A DNA stretch of 6,241 nucleotides, taken from Chloroflexota bacterium (GTDB taxonomy: Bacteria; Chloroflexota; Anaerolineae; Promineifilales; Promineifilaceae). Below are positions 1 through 5,704 of the stretch, piece after piece. Position 1 is the stretch's first letter. Each line of letters begins with the position of its first letter. The stretch spans positions 1 to 6,241 of the forward strand of contig QQUD01001014.1 in NCBI GenBank assembly GCA_008501785.1. Direction: 5' to 3'. A program made the position numbers and the translations under genes. The notes beneath the pieces were generated by a model that saw nothing but the letters and a program-made list of their open reading frames with translations, was not told the DNA's origin and searched no databases.

Positions 1-345
1 CGTTTCATCAAATGCCAAGGTTAACTTATAACTAGAAACATTTGTTGGTTCACCATAACTGTTGGTGGCGTTGAGTGCCAAGAAAGGTGCATCGGCTGCA
101 GCATCGTCCGCCGCATCGTCACTTGCAGCGGGCGCATCATCGGCAGGTGCCGTTGTTGGTTCAACAGTTGGGTCCACTGGCACCGGTGTGGCTGTTGGTT
201 CGGCGGCTGTGTTGTTGGCCGCGGGAATTGTGGCCGCAGCAACTAGGGTAGGGGGGGCTTCATTGTTGCCAGTTGATCCACAGCCAACGACAAAAAATAT
301 CAATACAAACAACACAAAATAACTACGAATCGAAAAAAGTTTCAC
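1..345 (-). CDS. Secreted lipoprotein, N-terminal part (runs off the left edge)
   Basis: Reading leftwards from a GTG at 343-345 there are 115 uninterrupted codons to the window edge, so the C-terminus is missing. The start is set by a GGAGG Shine-Dalgarno 5 nt upstream. The protein opens with a lipoprotein signal: a basic N-terminus (K2, R7), a hydrophobic stretch at about residues 9-20, and a lipobox VVGC with the lipid-modified cysteine at residue 22. Residues 23-88 are a low-complexity linker rich in Ala, Asp, Pro and Thr (EPTATPVPV, then Asp-Ala runs), the usual tether between membrane anchor and folded domain. A more ordinary sequence begins near residue 89 (FLALNATNSYGEP, SSYKLTLAFDET), probably the start of the exported domain. 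It should be anchored on the outer face of the membrane. The function is unknown: too little of the domain is visible. The reverse strand also gives an Ala/Ser-rich open frame here, which is a shadow. Confidence 0.8.
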   Translation of the reverse strand, partial: MKLFSIRSYFVLFVLIFFVVGCGSTGNNEAPPTLVAAATIPAANNTAAEPTATPVPVDPTVEPTTAPADDAPAASDDAADDAAADAPFLALNATNSYGEPTNVSSYKLTLAFDET

Positions 346-350
346 TATGA

Positions 351-355
351 CCTCC
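351..355 (-). promoter_or_regulatory. Shine-Dalgarno GGAGG of the lipoprotein gene
   Basis: A perfect GGAGG on the minus strand sits 5 nt before the GTG at 345. It is the main reason for choosing this non-ATG start, together with the lipoprotein signal that begins exactly there. Confidence 0.75.
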
Positions 356-422
356 GTGAGAAACTGAAGCAGTTTGCAAACCTTGTGTTCATCAAAAGGG
401 TTCAGCTTCAGTAGAAATAGGT

Positions 423-437
423 AGCGATATGATCGCT
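423..437. repeat. 15-bp palindrome AGCGAT-ATG-ATCGCT, possible operator
   Basis: Perfect 6-bp arms around a 3-bp centre, 78 bp upstream of the lipoprotein GTG. The symmetry and place would suit a dimeric regulator, but no matching regulator can be named and short palindromes also arise by chance. Confidence 0.3.
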
Positions 438-567
438 TATGGCAGAATAGAGTGTATGCATTAAAAATGAGGTTGCTTAAATTCTTAATTAACTTCATCT
501 CAATGATCTGAATAAGGGTGAACTTTAATAGATTAGCACGAATTCATCGTGTGTTTTTTGCACAATG

Positions 568-765
568 TCAATGAGCCTTTTTTAATGAACGTCCCGCTTC
601 CCCAGTAGTCGGATCGGCTGGCACAAAAGTGTACTCGGACAACCAGGGTGTTTGTGGAGCCATCACCAAATTGGATAGGGCCACAAGTACACTGTCATAG
701 TTGTCAAAGTCAGCCAGGTGGGAACCATCATCAGCAAACTCAACGGCGCGTATATCGACATCAAA
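568..765 (-). pseudogene. Protein-like fragment without start codon, probable gene remnant
   Basis: On the minus strand, 65 sense codons run from just after a double stop (TGA TAA at 771-766) to a TGA at 568-570. The translation looks like real globular protein: it opens FDVDIRAVEFADDGSHLADF, continues DNYDSVLVALSNLVMAPQTP and WLSEYTFVPADPTTGEAGRS, and ends LKKAH. Composition is balanced and acidic, with no low-complexity tract. There is no ATG, GTG or TTG near its beginning; the first usable ATG is at 663, leaving only 31 codons. The upstream end meets the CGCAAAG-type repeat next to the anti-sigma gene. I read it as the 3' end of a gene whose 5' part was lost, perhaps when the repeat or the sigma locus arrived. 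I do not recognise the family. A chance open frame is possible but seems less likely given the protein-like character. Confidence 0.45.
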
Positions 766-799
766 TTATCATGTTGTTGATTTGGGAGAAAATTTGTCA

Positions 800-847
800 C
801 GTAAAGTCGCAAAGACGCCAGGATTTTCTTTCTTTGCGCTTTTGCAT
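800..847. repeat. CGCAAAG / CTTTGCG interspersed inverted repeat
   Basis: CGCAAAGA at 808-815 faces TCTTTGCG at 831-838 across 15 nt, within a longer stretch made of AAAG/GCG words (GTAAAGTCGCAAAGACGCCA on the left, TTTCTTTGCGCTTTTGC on the right). From memory, repeats built on CGCAAAGACGC words are scattered in many genomes of Chloroflexota, cyanobacteria and other phyla; I cannot check copy number here. It begins a few bases after the anti-sigma stop codon, so the stem could also help end that transcript or protect its 3' end, but no U-tract follows it on the minus strand. Confidence 0.5.
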
Positions 848-851
848 CTTC

Positions 852-1100
852 TTATTCGTCTGGTAGAAGTGATGTTAAGTCGAGTGATTTGTACAGCCGT
901 TGGCGTATCTTGTTTGGTAGGTCGGGCTGTGGAAGTTCTTCGTATAATTGAATCGTTTTACCCAACGTATCGACAACCACCCGACAATCATCACAGTCTG
1001 CAAGGTGTTGCTCAATTTCGTGGCAAACCTGTTTGGATGCTTCCCCATCCAAGTAATCAGAAAGCTGTTCGAGCAGGTGTTGGCAATTTTTGTGGGTCAT
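852..1100 (-). CDS. Zinc-binding soluble anti-sigma factor (ZAS type, RsrA-like ligand spacing)
   Basis: An 82-residue protein that should bind and hold the ECF sigma factor encoded just upstream. The ZAS signature is visible: His32-x3-Cys36-x2-Cys39 (HLADCDDC), with Cys6 placed 25 residues before the His. To my recollection this C-x25-H-x3-C-x2-C spacing equals the zinc ligands of the redox anti-sigma factor RsrA (C11, H37, C41, C44). An extra Cys26 is present. There is no membrane segment, so it acts in the cytoplasm; the helical tail (residues 42-75) ends soon after, near the minimum size for the family. The ATG at 1100 is chosen because it follows the sigma stop by 4 nt and starts directly at the conserved domain. 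A longer frame from 1193 would overlap the sigma gene by about 90 nt with an unrelated sequence and is rejected. No clear Shine-Dalgarno is seen, so translation is probably coupled to sigma. Known family role: release of sigma on oxidation or another signal; the actual signal here is inference. Confidence 0.85.
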   Translation of the reverse strand: MTHKNCQHLLEQLSDYLDGEASKQVCHEIEQHLADCDDCRVVVDTLGKTIQLYEELPQPDLPNKIRQRLYKSLDLTSLLPDE

Positions 1101-1104
1101 TAGG

Positions 1105-1704
1105 TCACACGACTTGTTCTTTTTCAGCAAAGTAGGTAGACAGTTCTTCGCGTAGTCGTAGGCGGGCGCGGCGCAGGCGGGTTTTGACGACATCGGTGGA
1201 GACTTCTAGGGAAACGGCCGTTTCCTCCGTAGACATCCCTTCCAACTGTCGCAGCACAAACACCGAACGCAGCGCCGGCGACAGCGTCGAAATCGCACTT
1301 TCCAACGTTGACCGTACTTCACTTGTCTCAAAATCTTTTTCTGGCAGGCAGCACCAATCGTAAAGTTGCTGCGGCACGGGCAAGGTGGGGTCACTTTCAT
1401 CGAGTGATTGATCAACGGAGAGGGTGGGGGGAAACGGCCGTCTTAGCCGCATCATCGCCGCATTGTACGTTATCCGGTACAGCCACGTTCCCAAACTAGA
1501 GCGTCCTTCAAACTTGCCAATCGCCTTAAACGCACTCAAAAACGTTTCCTGCATTACATCTTCAGCATCGGCTTCATTTTCCATCAAGCGCAGCGCCAGC
1601 CGGTAGATGCGAGGTCCATACTTTTCAATACACGCCGCACAACCAGATTTATCTCCATTTTGAATGCGCTCAATAATCTCTTTGTCGCTGATAGGGTTAC
1701 TCAT
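1105..1704 (-). CDS. ECF-type RNA polymerase sigma factor (sigma-70 family)
   Basis: A 199-residue group 4 (extracytoplasmic function) sigma factor that directs RNA polymerase to its own promoter set. Region 2 spans about residues 27-89, with the core-binding and -10 recognition helices visible (DAEDVMQETFLSAFKAIGKF, then LGTWLYRITYNAAMMRLRR). Region 4 spans about 133-188, with the -35 helix-turn-helix LEGMSTEETAVSLEVSTDVV followed by a basic helix KTRLRRARLRLREEL. The linker (90-132) is long and acidic and begins PFPPTLS; that part is encoded by a half-copy of the interspersed GGTGGGGG-AAACGGCCGT element. A second copy encodes EETAVS inside region 4. Regions 1 and 3 are absent, as expected. 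Length is normal. The anti-sigma gene follows after 4 nt, so the two form a unit. ATG at 1704 is used because TATAAT ends 7 nt before it and the protein start is standard; no Shine-Dalgarno is within range. Target genes cannot be told from this window. Confidence 0.93.
   Translation of the reverse strand: MSNPISDKEIIERIQNGDKSGCAACIEKYGPRIYRLALRLMENEADAEDVMQETFLSAFKAIGKFEGRSSLGTWLYRITYNAAMMRLRRPFPPTLSVDQSLDESDPTLPVPQQLYDWCCLPEKDFETSEVRSTLESAISTLSPALRSVFVLRQLEGMSTEETAVSLEVSTDVVKTRLRRARLRLREELSTYFAEKEQVV
1210..1225. repeat. ACGGCCGT element copy inside sigma region 4
   Basis: GGAAACGGCCGTTTCC, a 16-bp perfect palindrome, read in the sigma gene as GAA ACG GCC GTT TCC (E-T-A-V-S) in the -35 recognition region. 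Confidence 0.7.
1423..1441. repeat. Half-copy of the ACGGCCGT element in the sigma linker
   Basis: GGT, six G, AAA and CGGCCGT: identical to the left half plus core of the 5751-5778 palindrome except for one extra G. The other half has diverged. It encodes RRPFPPT at the region 2/linker boundary of the sigma factor. Confidence 0.65.
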
Positions 1705-1711
1705 GCAGGTA

Positions 1712-1717
1712 ATTATA
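1712..1717 (-). promoter_or_regulatory. -10 hexamer TATAAT of the sigma gene (implied leaderless transcript)
   Basis: A perfect TATAAT on the minus strand is followed by 7 nt and then the ATG of the sigma gene, which puts the expected transcription start on or next to the A of ATG. No -35 match to TTGACA is seen at 16-18 bp; that position lies inside the 1721-1755 palindrome. An activator, another sigma factor, or a different true promoter are all possible. Confidence 0.45.
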
Positions 1718-1720
1718 CTC

Positions 1721-1755
1721 TAACCTCCCGGAGGTGCTGCACCTCCGGGAGGTTA
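1721..1755. repeat. 35-nt perfect inverted repeat between the transporter operon and the sigma gene
   Basis: Two 17-nt arms (TAACCTCCCGGAGGTGC and its exact complement) flank a single base at 1738. Each arm is itself nearly symmetric (ACCTCC-n-GGAGGT), so the element is nested. As RNA on the minus strand it would form a very stable hairpin starting 4 nt after the stop codon of the second permease. The run of U lies before the stem, not after it, so it is not a canonical intrinsic terminator in either direction, although it may still stop or protect the operon transcript. As DNA it covers the expected -35 region of the sigma promoter and could be an operator. It carries both GGAGG (Shine-Dalgarno) and CCTCC (anti-Shine-Dalgarno) words, but the nearest GGAGG is 19 nt from the sigma ATG, too far to serve as its ribosome binding site. 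Confidence 0.75.
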
Positions 1756-1759
1756 AAAA

Positions 1760-2857
1760 CTACGATTGCTCCTGCATCTTCAAACGCTGAAAAGCAAACA
1801 CACCAATGGCAAAGACCAGCAGCGAGAGCATCAATGTCATGCCCAAACGAAAGGCAATCCCTTGCAGCCCCACACCAAAAGTAAGAATCTGTTGCAATGC
1901 CAGAAAGCCATGTGTGGCAGGAGACACATCAAATATTCCAATTTGATGACCACCTAACCTAAACATCGTTAACGATGGCATTTGATACAGTGCACCTGAA
2001 AAAAAGACCAGTATCATCATCACTGTACTGCCCACATTAATTGCCTGTCCGTCATTTTCCACAAAACATGCAACGACTAGCCCCAGCCCAATTGCTGAAA
2101 AGCTAACAACCAGCCCAACTAAAATTGCCAGTAAAAGCGATCCCTGGTTATTGAAGCCCATCAGGATTGCCGTCACGAATACCAGCACAACCTGTGCCAC
2201 TGCAATGCCCAATTGAGACAGCGTCACGCCAATAAAAAGGTCTTTCGCACTCAACCCTGTCATGCGCAGCCGCTTCAGCGTTCCCCAGCGAATCTCCCGG
2301 GCAACGAGCATCGCCGTTTGCGGGATGATCATCATCAGGCCAAAAAGAATCATGCCGGGTGCGTACAAATCAAACTCTGTTTCAGGTCCCACATTGAAGA
2401 TCGGCTCTTCGACGATTTGGAACATTTGGGGACGTTCTGCCAGTTGGTCAACATAGTCGTAAACCACATTCTCCAGCAGGGGGCCGACCCGGTAAAATTG
2501 CGGATAGAGGGCGTCACCGGTGATAGTAACGGCCGTATCCTCCGCCGAAAGTGTAACCAGTGCCGCTGCGCCATGGTCTGTCAGAATTTCTTGAGCTTGA
2601 GCGGGGTCTGATATTTGGGTTACTTGGAAAATGGAACGGCCGTTACCATACCGCTGCCCCTCCAACTCAGCAACCAAAGGTGCGCCGTTTTCACTTGGAT
2701 TAATCACCAAAATTGGATAAGTAACCAGCAATGGCGAACTATAACCAACCGCAGTAATCACCAAAAAAGCAATCGGTGTTGACACAACCAACAGCAGTAG
2801 TTGCCATTCACGCAGCATCTCCACAAAATATTTACGTGCCACAAGAATAGACTTCAT
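1760..2857 (-). CDS. ABC-2 type transporter permease, second paralogue of the operon
   Basis: A 365-residue membrane subunit of an ABC exporter of the ABC-2 / drug-export type. Layout: a cytoplasmic N-terminal helix (1-17), TM1 at about 18-38, a large extracytoplasmic domain (about 40-163), then five further membrane segments at about 166-186, 207-232, 239-264, 277-293 and 335-356. The cytoplasmic stretch REIRWGTLKRLRMTG (188-201) between TM2 and TM3 is the likely contact with the ATPase. It aligns along its length with the other permease: shared blocks are GVTLSQ, LMGFNNQGSLLLA, FSAIGLGLVVACF-ENDGQA, FSGALYQMP and the PATH-n5-QQILTFG region. Its ATG overlaps the ATPase stop codon (ATGA), with a GGAGG 8 nt upstream, so the genes are translationally coupled. 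Two copies of the ACGGCCGT word lie inside it, encoding NGR (near residue 72) and TAV (108-110), both in the extracytoplasmic domain. Substrate unknown. Confidence 0.9.
   Translation of the reverse strand: MKSILVARKYFVEMLREWQLLLLVVSTPIAFLVITAVGYSSPLLVTYPILVINPSENGAPLVAELEGQRYGNGRSIFQVTQISDPAQAQEILTDHGAAALVTLSAEDTAVTITGDALYPQFYRVGPLLENVVYDYVDQLAERPQMFQIVEEPIFNVGPETEFDLYAPGMILFGLMMIIPQTAMLVAREIRWGTLKRLRMTGLSAKDLFIGVTLSQLGIAVAQVVLVFVTAILMGFNNQGSLLLAILVGLVVSFSAIGLGLVVACFVENDGQAINVGSTVMMILVFFSGALYQMPSLTMFRLGGHQIGIFDVSPATHGFLALQQILTFGVGLQGIAFRLGMTLMLSLLVFAIGVFAFQRLKMQEQS
2527..2537. repeat. ACGGCCGT element copy in the second permease
   Basis: Core ACGGCCGT at 2529-2536, read as ACG GCC GTT (T-A-V) in the extracytoplasmic domain of the second permease. 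Confidence 0.5.
2635..2644. repeat. ACGGCCGT element copy in the second permease, different frame
   Basis: AACGGCCGTT, a 10-bp palindrome flanked by GG and CC one base out on one side, read as AAC GGC CGT (N-G-R). The reading frame differs from that of the copy 100 bp away in the same gene. Confidence 0.5.
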
Positions 2858-3816
2858 TCTCGCAACCTCCGCCCCGTTAGCTGAATGAACACATCCTCAA
2901 GGCTGTTTTTACGAACGCGCACATCACTTGCTTGCAGGCCATTTGCTTCTAACGTATCGAGAATAGCTGGCAAAGCACTCACCGCATTCAGCGCCCGCAC
3001 AGTCAATTGATGGCGCTTGCTGTCCAACGAGACCTGACTCACGAGCGGTTTGACCTCGGCGACAACTTGTTCTTCGTGTTCGCATACACCATCCAGGTCA
3101 ATCTCAACCACATCCCCTTCACCTACGCTTTGTTTCAGGGCTTCCGGCGTATCAAGCACCAACAGTTCGCCATGATCAATGATCGCAATTCGATCCGCCA
3201 TCCGGTCCGCCTCATCCATGTTGTGAGTCGTTAGGATAATGGTTTTGTGTCTGGCCAACGATTTGATGTACTCACGCACTTTGATGCGGCTCTGTGGGTC
3301 CAGCCCCGCCTCAGGCTCATCGAGCACAATAATTTCAGGATCATGGACCAATGCCATCGCCAAATTGAGCCGCCGTTTCATGCCGCCTGATAAGGCGCGA
3401 GCTTGTACTTTGCGTTTGGCCGTTAGCCCCAAATCTTCCAACACCTGTTCGCTGCGTTGGCGAGCTAACTGCTTATCCACACCATACATTTGGCTGATGA
3501 ACTGCAACTGCTCAATGCAAGTGAGCCGTTCCCAAAGCACAATATCCTGAGGACAGACGCCCACTTTTGTGCGTATTTGATTGTCTCCGTTATGAATGGG
3601 TTTTCCCTGCACCAATACCTGACCGGCATCTGGCTTCAGCAAACCACAAATCATGTTGATGGAGGTCGTCTTGCCTGCGCCATTTGGCCCCAAAAATCCA
3701 AACACTTCCCCCTCGTAAATCTTGAGTGATAAATCTTGAATAGCGGTCAGGTCCCCAAAACGTTTGGTTAGACCTTCTGTTTGCAGAACTACGTTCTGCA
3801 GAACGACGTTAGACAT
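2854..3816 (-). CDS. ABC transporter ATP-binding protein, drug-export (DrrA/CcmA-like) type
   Basis: A 320-residue cytoplasmic ATPase that powers the neighbouring permeases. All ATP-binding motifs are intact: Walker A GPNGAGKTT (43-51), Q-loop Gln90 (CPQD), signature LSGGM (142-146), Walker B IIVLDEP with catalytic Glu167, D-loop GLDPQ (171-175) and H-loop His198 (LTTHNMDEAD). The C-terminal extension (about 225-320) ends in NSLEDVFIQLTGR, typical of ATPases that pair with ABC-2 permeases. AGGAGG lies 6 nt before the ATG at 3816, so the start is well supported. The N-terminus carries a tandem duplication (NVVLQNVVLQ, residues 3-12), from a 15-nt DNA repeat, just before the usual family start (TEGLTKRFGD). 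It follows the first permease by 13 nt and overlaps the second by 4 nt. The intact active site means it should hydrolyse ATP; the direction is presumably export, and the cargo is unknown. Confidence 0.95.
   Translation of the reverse strand: MSNVVLQNVVLQTEGLTKRFGDLTAIQDLSLKIYEGEVFGFLGPNGAGKTTSINMICGLLKPDAGQVLVQGKPIHNGDNQIRTKVGVCPQDIVLWERLTCIEQLQFISQMYGVDKQLARQRSEQVLEDLGLTAKRKVQARALSGGMKRRLNLAMALVHDPEIIVLDEPEAGLDPQSRIKVREYIKSLARHKTIILTTHNMDEADRMADRIAIIDHGELLVLDTPEALKQSVGEGDVVEIDLDGVCEHEEQVVAEVKPLVSQVSLDSKRHQLTVRALNAVSALPAILDTLEANGLQASDVRVRKNSLEDVFIQLTGRRLRE
3781..3810 (-). repeat. 15-nt tandem duplication at the ATPase N-terminus
   Basis: TTGCAGAACTACGTT (3781-3795) is followed directly by CTGCAGAACGACGTT (3796-3810), 13 of 15 identical. 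It adds five residues (NVVLQ twice) ahead of the conserved domain. The same stretch holds an inverted repeat, TGCAGAAC-TAC-GTTCTGCA (3782-3800), which could fold in the mRNA close to the start codon. Confidence 0.7.
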
Positions 3817-3822
3817 TGATTT

Positions 3823-3828
3823 CCTCCT
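3823..3828 (-). promoter_or_regulatory. Shine-Dalgarno AGGAGG of the ABC ATPase gene
   Basis: A strong AGGAGG on the minus strand, 6 nt before the ATG at 3816, in the short gap after the first permease stop codon (3830-3832). It fixes the start and suggests strong ATPase translation relative to the coupled permeases. Confidence 0.8.
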
Positions 3829-3829
3829 G

Positions 3830-4966
3830 CTACCTGTTTAAACGCATCCGTTGATAGAGCACCACACCAATCGCCAGTAAGATCAGTGACAAGACCGTCA
3901 TCATCACCAGTTCATAGGCGATTTTGGCGGGACCGGCACCGAAAATGAGCACTTGCCGGATGGCTTCGGTGGCGTGGGTGGTTGGCAGCAGATCGTAAAG
4001 TTCAACGGTTTGGCGGCCAATAGTAAAGAGCGGTGTTGCTGGCATCGGGAATAATGCACCCGACAGAAACACCATCGGAATCAAAGCAACAGAGGCGAGG
4101 TTGGTCGCTTCGCCATCGTTGCGGGCAAAACAAGCCACAATAAGCCCCACCCCGATTGCCGAAAATGCCACCAACAGGCTAATCACCATTGCCAACAGCA
4201 ATGAACCATTATTTTGGAAGCCCATTAAAGCGGCTGAACCAAAGGTGATTGGAACCTGGATGAGCGCAGCTACCATTTGCGAAAGCGTTACGCCCACCAA
4301 AAGCACGCCAGAGCCGATGCCCGTCAATTGCAGGCGGCTTAATGTTCCCGTCACAGTTTCCCGCACCATCACGGTGGCTGTTGAAACCATCAAAAACATG
4401 ACGCCGAAAATGATGATGCCGCCTACGCCAAAATCAAAATCGGACATTGTGCCGGTGCCGGGTAAAAATTCGTAGTTGATGGGTGATACCTCGTCTTGCC
4501 AACCTGCTTTTTGGTGTACAAATTCGCGCACCAAGCCGTTGAGAAAGCTGTAGACAAATGTATACGTATCCGAGTTTGGATCACCGTTGATGATCAGCTG
4601 TGCAGGCTCTGCACCCGTTGTCAGTTTCGCTGAAAAATCGGCGGGAATAACTGCCAGCATCGCTGCTTTGTGTTCTCTTAATGCAATTTCGGCTTGTTGA
4701 CGATCTGTCACATGCTCAATATCAAAGACTGGCTCTTCCTCAAATTTGGTTGTAGCGAGAATTTCGACCAGCTCATTTCCAAAGTTGCCTTCATCTTCAT
4801 TCAAGATTTGCAATTTGAGGTAGCTGGATAAGCCTTCCTCTGTCTGGCTAAATGCGACGTAGTAAAAGCCTACCAGTGATACTGGAAAGAATAACAGCAG
4901 TCCCAATAACAGCGGTTCTCGCATTAGTTCGAGCAGCGTCTTCTTGGCGACGCTTAACGTTTTCAT
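3830..4966 (-). CDS. ABC-2 type transporter permease, first paralogue of the operon
   Basis: A 378-residue membrane subunit of the ABC-2 export family. A short cytoplasmic N-terminus leads to TM1 (about 18-39), then a large extracytoplasmic domain (about 40-178), then TM2 (179-200), the cytoplasmic coupling stretch RETVTGTLSRLQLTG (202-216), and further membrane segments at about 219-245, 255-280, 291-309 and 350-371. It ends in a short basic tail (YQRMRLNR). It is clearly related to the second permease of the operon (GVTLSQ, LMGFQNNGSLLLA, FSAIGVGLIVACF-RNDGEA, LSGALFPMP), while their extracytoplasmic domains differ more. This points to gene duplication and a heterodimeric channel. Its ATG overlaps the TetR stop codon (ATGA) and has a GGAG 7 nt upstream, so it is translated together with the regulator. 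The related family includes drug, antibiotic and sodium exporters (DrrB, NatB); the substrate cannot be assigned. Confidence 0.92.
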   Translation of the reverse strand: MKTLSVAKKTLLELMREPLLLGLLLFFPVSLVGFYYVAFSQTEEGLSSYLKLQILNEDEGNFGNELVEILATTKFEEEPVFDIEHVTDRQQAEIALREHKAAMLAVIPADFSAKLTTGAEPAQLIINGDPNSDTYTFVYSFLNGLVREFVHQKAGWQDEVSPINYEFLPGTGTMSDFDFGVGGIIIFGVMFLMVSTATVMVRETVTGTLSRLQLTGIGSGVLLVGVTLSQMVAALIQVPITFGSAALMGFQNNGSLLLAMVISLLVAFSAIGVGLIVACFARNDGEATNLASVALIPMVFLSGALFPMPATPLFTIGRQTVELYDLLPTTHATEAIRQVLIFGAGPAKIAYELVMMTVLSLILLAIGVVLYQRMRLNR

Positions 4967-5697
4967 TTGTTTTCTCCGTTGGCATGTGGGTTGCCAATTC
5001 CTTGCATGATGAAGTCCAACAACGCTGTCAGGTGCCGCTCAGGTGAAATGTTGTCATCAACTACTTGAAAATATGTGTTCAAGTAGGGGAGCAAATGGCT
5101 GTCACCGACCGCGATTGTCAAAGTGTGAATAATTCGTATAGTGGCTTCGATGTCGATTTCTTTACGCAGTTCACCTCTATCTGCTGCTACTGTTATGATT
5201 TCGGTCACTATTTCTCGCATAGTCGTAGCAATTGGCCGCACCAGTGATTCCGACAGTTCGGACTCACCATGATAGGCAGCTCGAGCGAACAATCTGAGAA
5301 AACCTGTGTAAAGTTGACTCCACTCAACGCCGCCCGCCACATAAGCTTCTAATGCTTCGCGCAGGGGCAATGCTTTTAAGTAAGGTCTAAATTGGTTGAA
5401 TTGGTCTATGACAAAACGCGCACAAACTTGAACGGCAAAGGACAGCATCCCGTCTCGATTCGGAAAGTAGGTGTAAAGGGACCCTACTGAAACGCCCGCC
5501 CGCTTGGCGACATGTTTGATATTCAGCGATTCTGGCCCTTTGTCAACTGCTTCATCCAGAATCGCAGTCAAGATTACTTGCTGCCGATCTGGATCGAGAC
5601 GGCGGAAGGTGCGGGTGACTAAGCCTTGCTCTTCCAGGTGCAAAATATGTGTGTGAATTTGTGTCCAATTTTGTAAATCTATGTATTCTGAACTCAT
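4963..5697 (-). CDS. TetR/AcrR-family transcriptional repressor of the ABC export operon
   Basis: A 244-residue DNA-binding regulator. The N-terminal helix-turn-helix domain lies at about residues 36-85, with the recognition part HVAKRAGVSVGSLYTYFPNR (62-81) closely matching the family pattern. Residues 86-244 form the all-helical ligand-binding and dimerisation half, as expected for this family. About 33 residues precede the DNA-binding domain (including THILHLEEQG), longer than the usual short arm. The ATG at 5697 is kept because the promoter -10 ends 7 nt before it; there is no Shine-Dalgarno. The gene heads the operon and its stop overlaps the first permease start. A perfect palindrome fills the -35/-10 spacer of its promoter, so self-repression of the whole operon, relieved by a small ligand (perhaps the exported compound), is the natural reading. 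The ligand is unknown. Confidence 0.93.
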   Translation of the reverse strand: MSSEYIDLQNWTQIHTHILHLEEQGLVTRTFRRLDPDRQQVILTAILDEAVDKGPESLNIKHVAKRAGVSVGSLYTYFPNRDGMLSFAVQVCARFVIDQFNQFRPYLKALPLREALEAYVAGGVEWSQLYTGFLRLFARAAYHGESELSESLVRPIATTMREIVTEIITVAADRGELRKEIDIEATIRIIHTLTIAVGDSHLLPYLNTYFQVVDDNISPERHLTALLDFIMQGIGNPHANGENK

Positions 5698-5704
5698 AGT
5701 TCAC

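Larger units (their letters stand above)
346..567. other. AT-rich spacer upstream of the lipoprotein gene, with small inverted repeats
   Basis: No convincing gene is seen here. It should hold the promoter and leader of the lipoprotein gene. Visible structure: AGCGAT-ATG-ATCGCT at 423-437 (perfect 6-bp arms), ACTGAAGC at 363-370 facing GCTTCAGT at 405-412, CACGA-n5-TCGTG at 537-551, and TTAATTAA near 486. A weak minus-strand promoter candidate is TACACT at 451-456 with TTAAGC 18 bp upstream; the match is poor and I do not rely on it. The 423-437 palindrome would lie just downstream of that candidate, where an operator could sit. Confidence 0.35.

Noticed and set aside
62..322. Plus-strand Ala/Ser-rich open frame
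   Set aside because: It is the antisense of the Ala/Pro/Thr linker of the lipoprotein; the minus frame has a ribosome site, signal sequence and lipobox, while this one has only low-complexity sequence.
701..1135. Plus-strand open frame of 144 codons
   Set aside because: It runs opposite the whole anti-sigma gene, which has a clear zinc-binding motif and fits directly after sigma; this frame shows no recognisable domain.
1101..1193. Upstream extension of the anti-sigma gene
   Set aside because: The added 31 residues overlap the sigma region 4 end in another frame and do not resemble the family; the ATG at 1100 begins at the conserved domain.
1724..1729. GGGAGG as Shine-Dalgarno of the sigma gene
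   Set aside because: It is about 19 nt from the ATG and buried in a 17-nt-arm hairpin, so it is too far and not accessible.
1721..1755. Canonical rho-independent terminator
   Set aside because: The T-run precedes the stem on the minus strand and is an A-run after it on the plus strand; no U-tract follows in either direction.
4101..4475. Plus-strand open frame of 124 codons opposite the first permease
   Set aside because: Antisense shadow of the membrane segments; the minus frame carries the conserved ABC-2 motifs.
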